Assembly (NCBI RefSeq): GCF_001949145.1
Contig: NW_019091426.1
Coordinates: 645,409 to 709,408, forward strand
Length of the DNA: 64,000 bases
Direction of reading: 5' to 3'
From: Acanthaster planci
Lineage: Eukaryota > Echinodermata > Asteroidea > Valvatida > Acanthasteridae
Each line of letters begins with the position of its first letter. Positions within the stretch are counted from its first letter, which is position 1. A program made the position numbers and the translations under genes. This document shows positions 26,101 to 36,669 of this stretch, in pieces. Under the pieces are notes generated by a model. It was given only the letters and a program-made list of their open reading frames with translations, was not told the origin of the DNA and ran no database searches.

Positions 26101-29100
26101 TTCCAACCCAAATAACATCATGGTAGCCTACTTTACCGTAACTGCCTCTCTCTATCAACGGGCAATATTGATAAATATGCTAAATTATCTGCTAAGCAAA
26201 GACACCTCGCCAAATGTCTTGCAATCTGTACTTTTGCATGTCCACTTTGTGTTTGATTAGCACAAGACCTTTCCGACCAACACTTTCCAGGCCGAGCAAT
26301 GAGGAGGGTGAAATAACGTCAAGAATTTCTAACTTCAAAATAAGATTTCAGCTCCTCTCCAAACGTAACCAGGCCCAAGCCTAGCCTGAATCTGTGCATC
26401 CTGGTGCCTACCGTGAGTTTATACTCCGCATTCTTGGCATTCTTGGTCAGCAACGATATCAGGCCAATCACCACACCCAGGACCACCACGGCTATGCTCT
26501 CCGGCAAGTAATGGAACTTGAATTTAATCAGCAGATGGACTAATATAATACACAGAGCTGTGAAGAGGGGATAATAGAAATTCATCATTTAGGGAAAAGA
26601 CACAAGCGAATTTACCCATGGAAGAGCCACATCTCAGTCTATTAAAGAAACTTTGTGCACTGTTGAGCAAGGGGATCTTCCATTGCTAAAAGCAAAACGG
26701 CAAAGCCTTGGACTCTTTAACAAGTGCTCTGGTGAGATGAACACACCACAGTGACACACTGGTGCCAGATATGCATTGTATGCACAGCATTTTGAAGCAC
26801 TATTTCAAATATACATGTATGACTAATTGTCCAAAAAAGTAGGAGGGGCTGACATTTTGATCCTAGCAGAATCTGTCACAAAGGCAAAATGGCAACTGAA
26901 CAGAGACTAACAAGCAAGACAGAAATCAAACAAGCGTCGACAAATGCAGAGGGACAAAAGGAAAGGGTGAAAAAGCTGGCGGCTGGATAAAGGGTCAGGC
27001 CATTTGTATTTTAGGTCACTGTGGCAAGCAAGCAGTTTGCAGTAGTTTTTGTACCATATATGCCAACTTTTCAATAACATGAGCACAACATGTGACAGGA
27101 TCTATGGCTGTGCACTGCACGAAGAGCATTCCAATGAACTAACTTTGCATACACATGACTAATTTTCATCCAAATGAGCACAAACTGCATACTTGTGGTG
27201 CTCATTCATGCTGCAAGACTAAGATGTCACTCCGTGTTCCTACCTAGGATGAGCAGAATGAAGAACAAAGCTAGACTGCTTGAGTGCTCTTCATCAGCCG
27301 AGTCTTGAGCGGGTAGCTGGCTGTCTACCGTGGTGGTCCTCACCGCACCTGCCTTGGTCAGGTGCTGGGGGACTTCCGTTGGGGTAGTGTCATTACCATA
27401 CCTACAAGATTAATTACATGCACACTTCTTCAACACGAACCTCCTAAAAACGGCTACAGTGCAGAGCGAAGCCCAGTGTCCTCACATCAATCACAACATC
27501 ACTCTTTCATGTCTGCCAACTAAAAATGACATCCAGGCCTTATAATAGCTGAATGACTGGCCTATTTGGTAGTGTTGTTTTGTTCTGTCTTCTTTTAGGT
27601 TGATTAACGTGTATGTTTGTGTGTTGAAAATTGAGCGACAAAGTCAGACCTGCTCGTTCAGCCCGACCGGCCGCCGTCTTCTTTTTATGTGATGTATGAG
27701 GGCCACCGCCATTCTTTTCTCTGCCATTTACGCGACACAAGATGGTGGACAGTCGGGCTGCACGGGCAGGCCTGACTTTGTCACTCAAATTTGCACATTC
27801 AAATAACATTTCAGATATATGGTACATGTAATATGACATGTACATGATTAAAATAACAGCATAAAATAATAGCACAAATATAGACTTTGTTATAATTATG
27901 CTTCAAAAACTTGTTGATGCTTTGTTGACGCTAAATACCATCGCCCAAATCTTCAGCCATCCGACAAATCTTCACTGGTTGGATTTTTTTCTTAACTCCT
28001 CCATTCCACGCACTAAACATTTCAAATGGAGGTGAAAAAGGAAAGAGTTCCATATATGGATGCCACTTGACACCCTGTGTAGTGTGTACACAAACCCTAT
28101 GAGATTAGTCTGACAAATTCTAAGTGTTTTTCAAGCAAACAATTTTTTTCCCCTCCTTAACCCCTTCGCGGCGAGAGGCAGCTATAGCCGCCGTAAAAAT
28201 TTAGATCCTCAGCCCGCTTTTCAGCTATTATTCTCGGCCCACGCTCGAGTGAACACGGTGAAAGAAGGCACACCCTGGCTCTTGTATATATGGTAATGGT
28301 ATTTGTGCGTACCCCAGAAAAGAAAAGACAGATTTTGCATCATAATCACCAGCTTCACAATAGTCCCCACTTTGAAATGAGGCAACGGGAATGTGGAAGG
28401 GTGAGTAGAGCCGCATGCCACTGAACAATCAGCCTTTTCACTGTGTAAATCAAAGCGTGCAGAGCACGCAGGGCCACAAACCGAGAATTTGTGGTTTGGC
28501 AGGTGGCCTTCGTGGCCAAGCCAGGCTGGAATTTTTGGAGTCGGCTTTTGGGAAGAAAAAAGGGGTTAATTTAATTGAATTTTCTGGACATGGTTTTGAT
28601 TTCTGATGGCTAACATATTAAGGTTGGTCACTGTCATGACTGTAAGGCTTGGGTGGCTCCAGAATTCTCAGAGCCGGTTCCGGATCCAGCTAAGAATCGT
28701 AATTCCGAGTTAGAAACAGCTCCCAAAGATATGAAGAAAATGGGAATACCGAGCAAGCCTGGTGTCTGTGGGCATACATATGGAATACCCCCAGAACTGT
28801 GGGGGCTGACATTCGTCCCGCTCCCATTATCAGGTCGGGGACCAAACCACAATCTAGCGACATCCCCGGTTTCTGCTTATGTCGCTTGTTCAAGCGGCAA
28901 TGACGTCATTTTTATCAGGTCACGTGATAATGATGTTATTTTCCCACTTGATTTTGGGAAAAAAATTAGATTTGAAATGCCGGCAGCCAACATGGCAAAA
29001 ATGTGTCCAATCGCTACTTTGGAAAATCGCCACAATAAACATAAAATTTGACACGGTAAATCGATGGAGATTTTTAATGGCAACATTTTCATGCATAAAG

Positions 29101-29789
29101 TAAACTTCAGCAAAGCTTCATTTTTTTTGCGAAAACATTTTCATCGGCAGAGTTGGACTCGCCTGCCTACCAATGCAAGATTCGACCAAAAAATCTCCTC
29201 GATCCGCTTTTATAGATACATATACCAAATGAAAGGAAAGTTTCATTTAGATCTTGGGTATTATGTTCCCTGTAAATTTGATCAATCAGAGGAATTGGTT
29301 TTGAAGTTTTGGGCCGATAAAAAGATCGATGTCATCACAGACCTGGAGGAGTCTATGATGTCATCTGCGAACCGTGATCTGAAAATAGTTCAATAATTAC
29401 GTCATCGTTGCACAAACGAGCGGCCTATGCATAGTCTTGTGTCATCGCTAGATTGTGGTTTGGTCCCCGACCTGATTATGGAACTCTTACTCAACATCTG
29501 CGCTCAAAGCTGAATTTCGAAAAGAACCGAAAACAAAAACCTGAATTTACCCGGTCCCGTTTATCTGTTCTGGTGTTGGCTGATACACATCACTGCGCGT
29601 CTCTTCGTTCTCCACACGACTTGGGCCATCTGATTCTGACATAAGCGTGTCTATGTCTGACCGTCGCACTCGATACCGTTCTTTTGACATGTTTGACAAT
29701 TCAGATAAGTCGAGGTCTAAAGCAGCACCTCCAGGCCATTCTATTACTGCTAAGGCTAGTAAAAGCCTTCCGAGTATCCACATCTTCAT
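17137..29789 (-). CDS. SLC9A8: Sodium/hydrogen exchanger 8-like (NHE8), 15 exons
   Basis: Exons in transcript order: 29789-29551, 27401-27244, 26557-26412, 25093-25010, 24795-24694, 23759-23581, 23065-22927, 22312-22207, 21581-21465, 21142-21060, 20675-20564, 20374-20232, 18772-18710, 18249-18106, 17262-17137. They give 646 residues with every join in frame. The protein would exchange Na+ (or K+) for H+ across Golgi, endosomal or apical membranes. It shows HYLPESIAVVVLG, LLPPIIFESGYSLHK, the AVDPV core (about 264-268), FGESILNDAVS with the ion-binding Asn-Asp (294-295), KHIDLRKTPSLEFG, MSHYTHHNLSP and WFSGLRGAIAYALSLHL (Arg 491), then the NHE8-type tail LSELTEEEYE and GRIQM. It aligns along its length with vertebrate NHE8 rather than NHE6/7/9. 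The N-terminal region before the first core helix is longer than in human NHE8 (581 residues overall). Confidence 0.95.
18816..18872 (+). repeat. Two tandem copies of a 28-29-bp unit
   Basis: GACCACCAAGGAAACAGACA and its continuation occur twice in succession (18816-18844, 18845-18872), in the intron between NHE8 exons 13 and 12. Confidence 0.9.
22313..22926 (-). other. U12-type (AT–AC) intron of the NHE8 gene
   Basis: On the minus strand the intron begins ATATCCTTTT, the canonical U12 AT-type 5' splice site, and ends CATCCATAC. A branch site CCTTGAC matches the U12 consensus (CCTTRAY), with its adenosine at 22324, 11 bases before the 3' splice site. The join is phase 0 and gives ISAL|LLKHIDLRKTPS, matching the uninterrupted NHE8 sequence. 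No GT donor in this exon would give that product. U12 introns are known in the mammalian NHE family (reported for NHE6). Confidence 0.93.
23836..24262. repeat. 20-bp-period minisatellite in NHE8 intron 5
   Basis: About 18 or more degenerate copies of the unit GCAATCACAAGTCATCATAA occur head to tail. It lies between exons 6 and 5 of the exchanger gene. Copy divergence rises toward the 24.2-kb end. Confidence 0.95.
25316..25652. repeat. Two-copy tandem duplication in NHE8 intron 3
   Basis: Unit 1 (about 25316-25447) and unit 2 (about 25448-25652) share long blocks such as GGATTTCCAGATTT, TTTGAACAATCCTGAAATCA and CATCCCTTAAAAACCC. Unit 2 has extra inserted segments, so it is the longer copy. 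Confidence 0.85.
28824..29481. mobile_element. Putative non-autonomous DNA element with ~37-bp terminal inverted repeats
   Basis: The left end at 28824-28860 (CCATTATCAGGTCGGGGACC and on) is repeated as its reverse complement at 29445-29481 with one mismatch in the outer part. They bound about 660 bp inside NHE8 intron 1. I could not identify a target-site duplication. An internal 110-codon open frame (29064-29396) matches no transposase I know. Confidence 0.7.
29551..29789 (-). CDS. SLC9A8: NHE8 exon 1: start codon, signal/first helix, ectodomain
   Basis: The ATG at 29787-29789 starts MKMWILGRLLLALAVIEW, a leader-like helix, then an acidic, hydrophilic segment with NMS and NGT sequons. The exon ends in phase 2 at GG|GTAAAT. 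An upstream in-frame Met at 29822 exists, but the hydrophobic leader is better positioned from 29789. Confidence 0.8.
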
Positions 29790-32363
29790 TGTTAAATAAT
29801 TGTTAGGCCTTATCAAAAACAAAATTGTTATGTCGCGTCAGATTCTTTTCTCGTACGTCCGTCAACATTATGCTAGAGCTATATGCTGGGCGGTGCGCTT
29901 TCTGCAGGTCCCTGCCGACTTTTCAGTTGACTTTCCATTTACGTTGCAGACGTTTGGGTTTCAAACACCCATTGGCAAATTTGGAACAAGAGAGGGCGGT
30001 ATGTCTAGTTGCCAGATTTTAAGCCGCCCGATAACTAAAGCTTAACTCAACTTACCGAACCTATGGCATCAGTATTTTTGTGAGAAATGAAGCAAGTATT
30101 TGTCACCAAATGTTTCACTTGTTTTAATTTTTAGAATTTCAAATTTATTAGTTTTACTGCACTTAATGGATAACGACAGAGAACACATGAGCAAATTTAA
30201 AGGTCGGATGAAAATATTTGGGTAGTCATTTTTAGTAAAGAAATTCCATGTTGATGCCCCTCGAAGGCATGCCCATGCCCCCCGAAGCCCAGAGACCGTT
30301 AAGTTAGCTCCAGAAGATCATTTGCTCTTTGATCTACTTGCCTATATGCCACTGGGTACTAGGTCTGTGGAAATTTTATAGGGGTCTTGATACTACCTGA
30401 AAAAAGCAAACTACTATTGATCAAAAACTCACAACTTCATAGTGGATTTCCAAAATTTGCCTTATGATTTGGTAGGCATCAAGGTGTATTTTTTGTCGGT
30501 CATTTTGCTTTGGCAATAAATGCCCCCTTCCCCATTTCTGTTTGTGTTGATTAAAATGTCTAGCCCTAATGATTGTAATCGCCTTTCACTCGTTGTATTT
30601 TGGTCGCTGCACATGGTAGGCCTCAGCGAAATCAATGCAACTCCTCACTTTGTACATAATCACACAGCCAAGTTGTTTCCAACAACAGCCGCAAAATGAA
30701 GGGGTCCGGACAACTCAACCGTTTGCCAACTCGACTTCGGAAAAACTGGACCATTGAGACAACTCGACCGTCCATTCGTAAAAGGGAGAGACAAGTCGTC
30801 CGTTTGGACACTGTCCGCCCAGCCCAGTCGTCTGCTGAGGCCAAGGTGTGAAAACTATCCTTAATAACGGGATAGATTTTCACGTAGTAGATATACAAGC
30901 CTAATTTCTGAGGTACATGTATTATGAAAATGATCGCCGTACGGTCGTAGTAAGTCAATCTTTGCACAATCAATCGATCTTGCAACCCCCCCATAACCGT
31001 GCGCTAACAACAAAGGTATATAATAAGAATTTTGTTAGACCATGCATTATTTCCAAGTTTCGTAGGTATTTGCTGTGGTATGCCTCTTTAAGCTAAGGGC
31101 GTAAGCAAAAAAGGTCAATAACGCATTTTTTCCCAAGTCCAATGGATGGTGGGTACAAAGTACACTCACAATGGCTGCATTTCTAGGCGGTGTTGGTTAA
31201 ATATTTCATTTCAATGACACGTAGGCTATGAGCTTATGTGCGAGCCATAGGCCTAATTTTAAGCGTTCCACGAGCTTGTCGAGCCGTCCTACTTCGGAGC
31301 TGCATGCTTTATACATATCTGGGGGCTATCACCTGTATCTAAGGTATTAGTACATGTGCTGCATTTCTATATGCCCGTTAGGTTGCCAGTAATAAACTTA
31401 GGCTAATACTTGGTGTTGAACTGTTTTTGCGACGCTTTTTAAAAGCCCCAGAAATCACTGAAATTTCAATTCGGGGCCACCTTTGTTTAACGTTTTCAGG
31501 AGGAATACTCTTTTCTGAATCACATCCTCTCTCCTCTAAAGCGTACAAAAACAAACATTCTTGGATAAGAAGAAAATAATGATGTCTGTTAAGCATGTGT
31601 TTTCATCTTTTCTTCCCTTTTTTAGTTTTTGGAAGCGAACATGACAATTACGTTTTGCACGGTTTGTACGCTCGTGAAAATGATGTCAGAAAAAAAAATT
31701 GACGGCCCCTTGCATTCTGGTGTCAGAGTGGAGTTACCGTCACTGCTAATCAGTTTTCCGTTTATTCATTTAGAAAACACGAGTGACCCTACTTTACTGT
31801 ATGCTATTGGTAATTTTCTATTCATTAATTAAACAAAGATCAAAAGGACATAATTGACAACACGTCGTGGGGTCTCATATGAAAGCCTACTCGTGTCATG
31901 AAGCATATACATTGTCAAAAAATGAAGTATAGTTTTACCGAGTTCGTTTTTTTTTATTGAGAATTTTTCTAAGTTCGATTTTTTAACTCCTTTTTAACGA
32001 GAATTTCTTCAGAAGCATGGGTCTTTGGGGGAAAATAACTTGTGCGAGATACATGGCTTTTTTCCCCAAGTGCATTTTTGGAGATACATATTTTTAAGTT
32101 TGTTGAATGAAGTTTAAAAAGTATCTTTTAAAAACGAAGTTTTCAAACAACGCATTTAAAAAAAATTACGAAATTGCGATGAATGCATCTCAGAATATTG
32201 AAGTTTTATAAAGTAAAACACTTATGAAAAACTTATGAAAAAGCACATTTCATAGCATCATAGTGGGTCTTGTATGCTGCTAAAACGTTATCGATTTTTT
32301 TTTACACCAGCGGAATCGTGGGACCCGAAAGTTAGCCTCCTCACCAGTACAACTCTCGAGATT
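29790..32363. promoter_or_regulatory. Shared upstream region of divergent NHE8 and MARVEL genes
   Basis: The start codons of the exchanger (minus) and MARVEL-domain (plus) genes are 2.57 kb apart and point away from each other. Both promoters should lie within it. I see no protein-coding exon and no clear TATA box or CpG-rich core. The role is inferred from position only. Confidence 0.4.
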
Positions 32364-35300
32364 ATGGCAGACTTGAATAAGCATGACATGGGTTCTAGCC
32401 AGGAACAAGATGGCAGTGGACGAAACCGTAAGTGCGGTATGGACATGAGCTACGTCAGGTCAATTAACGGCGCTCTTAAAGGCAACCAAATTGTAAGTTT
32501 ATTTGCTTTCTTTCTTTTGTATTTCTAAATGGGTGGTTATAAGGTTATTTGTTTGGTCTTGATCGTGGAATGAAAAGATAACGTCGACATCATCTTCCAG
32601 AGATGATTTATCACGGGGATACAGTATCAGTGGGTAAAATGGAGTCGACATCCAGAAAAAATGATTGTCTGCAGACTTCTAATATCTGCACGACTTTAAA
32701 ACTTGAACGCAAGGAATGCAATTTCTAATGCAATACTTCATCATACATCTTCATATCATATTCAACCCGATCTGTAATTTTTGTTTTGCCATTTGTAAAG
32801 GGTACTGTAGTCCGTTTCCGTGTTCAAGAGCAAAACGTTGATAACTTTTGCTGTCGATATATTTTCTGCTATGTGCTGATCATTACAGGCAGTGTGGATA
32901 TGTTGGCAACACGCCAACGAGTAACCCCTTTAAGAAATGCCTCTAGTGAGCAAATTTCAAGTTCACAGTTTCAACAGACACACTGTGGACAGGCGAGTGT
33001 CTTCCCCAGCTTGCATGACAAAGCAACAGCGCCCTCGGCTTTTCGAGTGCAGTGCATTTTCAATATGAGATGTCAAATCGTTTTGAGACATTTACGAGGG
33101 GTAGAAAATTGCACAAAAGGGGTGTACTTAAGAAATTAAGATTAGAAAAGTCATGTAATAAAGTACTGTCGTGGTGCAAGGGTGGCTCCAATATGGAATT
33201 CCATATCTGCCGTCGCCCGTCGTCCGTCGCATTTTGCTTTTTGTTGTGTCCCAATTCTGCCATTTACCAGTTCCAAACATGCCTTTTTCCGTCGCCCGTC
33301 GTCCGTCGTGCGTCGCCCGTCGTGCGCCGTCCGTCTCCCATCATATGGGTTGCATAGGACCTGCAAAAGCCGTTGTTTAACAAATGACAATGTTATGGTG
33401 TTCTATTCCCGCCATTTTGGCGTCGCGTCGTACCGTTGCTCTGACGCCACGACGCGACGGCACGACGTCGTGCCGTCGCGTCGTGCCGTCGCCTCCTTTC
33501 TTATTGAGTTCATGCTAAGCTAATTTCGTCGCGTCGTGCCGTCGTGCCGTCGCGTCGTGCCGTCGGGGCGATGGCACGACGCGACGCTAATTTGGCGCAA
33601 ATAGAACACCATACAATTTGATGATTCCATTCACTTCTAAAGATCTTTTCCGAATAAGGCATGTACAAATCCCACCCGCAAAGCATATACTAGTCACATA
33701 ATTAATTCCAATAATGCTAGACTACCCCTGCCCCTTGACCAGAAAATATCGCCTTTCTGAGAATTCAACCAAGTGTTTTTTGGGGAAAAACATTTTCAGC
33801 AAAAATGTTCCGGCCAACTTATCCACAGTACTAGTGTTATTCTAATTTGCAAACCGTNNNNNNNNNNNNNNNNNNNNNNNNNNNNNNNNNNNNNNNNNNN
33901 NNNNNNNNNNNNNNNNNNNNNNNNNNNNNNNNNNNNNNNNNNNNNNNNNNNNNNNNNNNNNNNNNNNNNNNNNNNNNNNNNNNNNNNNNNNNNNNNNNNN
34001 NNNNNNNNNNNNNNNNNNNNNNNNNNNNNNNNNNNNNNNNNNNNNNNNNNNNNNNNNNNNNNNNNNNNNNNNNNNNNNNNNNNNNNNNNNNNNNNNNNNN
34101 NNNNNNNNNNNNNNNNNNNNNNNNNNNNNNNNNNNNNNNNNNNNNNNNNNNNNNNNNNNNNNNNNNNNNNNNNNNNNNNNNNNNNNNNNNNNNNNNNNNN
34201 NNNNNNNNNNNNNNNNNNNNNNNNNNNNNNNNNTGAATATGTTTGTCTCTTATGAAAACTATTGGGAATCAAACATTGTAAATAATCTATTATTTACATT
34301 CTGTTCTGTGGGATATCGTGCAGGGACAGACAGAAATATCACATAGGCTATAGACCTAAAGTCTGGCTGTTAACAAGTAAAGTTACGTCTAGAGTAACTA
34401 AGTTATCGAGAAAAACAGTCTACCCTAACAAAAGTCTATTTTGTTGATTTCTTTATGTAACCGAAATGGTATTATTTCATATACACGTTACTTAGCCGAT
34501 GTCAGGATATTATTTCTTCTTTCAATTGGAGTTTGGCGCAACTGCAAAAACGAATACATGTACATCTTATAGTTCTATTGCTAAAATGAGAGTCAGGCAT
34601 GGTGGATCGATCGAACAAGGACATGTACATGTAAAAAGATCAAGGGTCAAAGTTAAAAATACCACTGCGCAATCGTGACAAAAAACGACGGGCGACGCAC
34701 GACGGGCGACGCACGACGGGCGACGCACGACGGACGACGGACGACGGCAGATATGGAATTCCATACTCCAAAGCGTAATTCTCGGGTCCAAACTTTTTTT
34801 TAGGGCGACGGGGGTAATCTATTCACAACTTTCTCATCTAACTCGTTAGCTGTTTATCTTCTTGCATGTTTTTCCACCAGGGTTGGACATTTGTGGCGTT
34901 CATTTTAAGCTGCGTATGTGGGCCATCTATTCTGTGTATTTTGTTTGACATTATCTTGGCAATCAGCCTTATTTTGACTGTCACGATCTTCGTAGTCTTT
35001 GCCTTTACTCTTGAGAAGAAGATCTCACGGATCAACTTCTATTTAACTGTAAGTTTAAATATTATTAGTGTTGAAGATTTGATTTAAACAGAACGCATTG
35101 TAACGCAATACGGGCGATTCACAACAGTGCGCCTCCAAGAGTTTGCAACGAGTTGGCCAATCACGACTGCGCGAAATCCGTCAATCCAACGCGCGTTTGG
35201 AGAGGGTCGACAGACTTCACGCGTCGTGATTGGCCAACGCGTTGCTTACTCACGAAGGCGCACTATTGTGAATCGCCCGTCGTATTGAAAACGCAACATA

Positions 35301-36669
35301 GCATATATACTTTTTTCACCTAGTGTGGAGGTTGCTTTGCTTTCGTGAAGTTAACAATGGCGACAATCACTCATTTAACGTGCCATCGAGGTTAAATTTA
35401 GGCTCAGTTTCTTTTGCGAATCGTTAGTAACTCCGACATCGCCTTCAAGCAACTCTGCCAGTGTCAGGTCACACGACGAAAAGCAAGACAAATTGGTGGC
35501 GTGAATATTTCACCCTTTTCTTGTTGCAGGATTTCCTCAACAGCATTATTTCGGTAGTTGTTTACTTCGTGTTTTCCTTGCTCATGATCATCCTGTCAGG
35601 GACAGCGCCAGTTATGATTGCCGCTGGAGTAAGTACACAGACTAAATTTTCATAATTGGCAATTTAAAAAATGGATTGAAATTGACAGGTTTTACGTTCG
35701 GTTAACACAAATAATCGCCCCAAAGGACTCCTTCTTGCTGTATACAGGTTGTATCCCTCCCCCTTAAATGGAGCCCCAAAAGTTGGCGTAACACTTATTT
35801 TCTCTCAAAACAATTTCAGAAATTGTTGTTTTGGGTACAAAACTAAAGCCTAGAATGTTATTCCTTCAAAACTGAGGACCTCGTTTAGATCTGATGAAGC
35901 GTTGTGGAGATAATCTCGATTACTTGAGACAACTGTTTTTTGGATCTGTCCAGCGGGATTTACCAAATTAATCACAGTGCTGTGTTTATACCATTTAACA
36001 TTCTGTAACACACGAGATCACCGGAAACTTGGAAAAGCCTACAGATTGAGGAAATTGAACTGTGAGCTGGGCTCTCTTGAGGTATGGTAAAACCTCTGTT
36101 TTACCAACAAATTCTTGAAATGGTCAGTTATGTTACACAAGTGTAAAAGATCAGTGCCTTTCTGCAACCATGCAAATATTGAGTGAGGTAAACTGTAGAG
36201 GCCCAACTGAAGTTTTTTCTCTGAAATAAATACAATAAACTCTAAAACTGCAGAATTAATTAGACAACCATTGCCTTCTGAAATAAGCATCAGTTACATT
36301 AAGTTTAGAAGAGCAAAGAAATTCCAAAAAAGTAAAGAACCAAAGTATTGGGGCGATAAGTTAGGATTTGAATTCAATAACTGCACACTTGCAAGATAAG
36401 CTGAATCTAGAAAGTCTTCCGTTGGACTGAACAAAAAAATAAGTTGTGTAATATAACTGAAAATATCTCCATAACGCATCAGCAAAATCCTCCACCATAA
36501 CATCCCATTTAAAACAAAGAAAATTTAACACTTTTGACTTTCCCCACAGGTGTTTGGCTTCCTCGCGGTGGCTGGTTATTTTGGGAATATCTGGTACAGT
36601 TTCAAGCGGTGGCGCTCATCCAGGTCGAGGACTTCTGGCAACCACCAACCGTACGATCCGAACATGTAG
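32364..36669 (+). CDS. MARVEL-domain four-helix protein, CMTM/plasmolipin-like (4 exons)
   Basis: Exons are 32364-32492, 34881-35048, 35530-35628 and 36550-36669, all in phase 0, encoding 171 residues. The hydrophilic N-terminus ends MSYVRSINGALKG, as before the first helix of CMTM proteins. Hydrophobic segments follow at about 45-63, 66-90, 103-131 and 133-153. The last exon (VFGFLAVAGYFGNIWYSFKRWRS) closely resembles the fourth helix and basic tail of CMTM and plasmolipin proteins. Such proteins act in membrane trafficking and organisation. An upstream in-frame ATG at 32274 would add 30 residues lacking family resemblance, so I chose 32364. Intron 1 carries a transposable element with the assembly gap. 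The exact family member is uncertain. Confidence 0.85.
33394..33613. mobile_element. Nested 220-bp MITE with 13-bp terminal inverted repeats
   Basis: TATGGTGTTCTAT at 33394 and ATAGAACACCATA ending at 33613 are exact inverted repeats. The flanks CAATGT (33388-33393) and CAATTT (33614-33619) look like a duplicated target. The related element at 61940-62326 has the uninterrupted sequence (near 62161-62168), acting as an empty site. The interior is CpG-rich and contains a 38-bp perfect palindrome (33448-33485). Confidence 0.88.
33858..34233. other. Assembly gap (376 N)
   Basis: A run of undetermined bases within the transposable element in MARVEL intron 1. Open frames crossing it are meaningless. 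The gap length may be nominal. Confidence 1.
35107..35286. mobile_element. ~180-bp self-complementary MITE, copy A
   Basis: Begins AATACGGGCGATTCACAA and ends with the near reverse complement TTGTGAATCGCCCGTCGTATT. The two halves pair almost throughout, with GTTTGCAACG..TTGGCCAATCA in each arm. It lies in MARVEL intron 2. Two related copies lie at 38820 and 50901. Confidence 0.88.

Larger units (their letters stand above)
33192..34765. mobile_element. DNA element with palindromic-tip terminal inverted repeats and 6-bp target duplication
   Basis: Both ends begin TATGGAATTCCATATCTGCC followed by GTCG-rich repeats (left 33192 onward, right ending at 34765 in reverse complement). CTCCAA flanks both sides immediately (33186-33191 and 34766-34771), a 6-bp target-site duplication. 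The sub-terminal zones are tandem CGTCGCCCGT/CGTCGTCCGT units. It lies in intron 1 of the MARVEL gene. The interior is partly lost in the N run, so transposase content is unknown. The tip ATATGGAATTCCATAT is itself a perfect palindrome. Confidence 0.85.

Noticed and set aside
29064-29396. 110-codon ORF as a host gene
   Set aside because: It lies wholly inside a TIR-bounded element in an intron and has no recognisable domain.
32274-32363. Upstream ATG of the MARVEL gene as the start
   Set aside because: The added 30 residues show no family resemblance, while the ATG at 32364 gives the expected short hydrophilic N-terminus.
33052-33523. Arg/Ser-rich open frames on both strands
   Set aside because: They are translations of the CGTCG tandem repeats inside a transposable element, not genes.
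33773-34272. Long open frames through the N run
   Set aside because: Created by undetermined bases.
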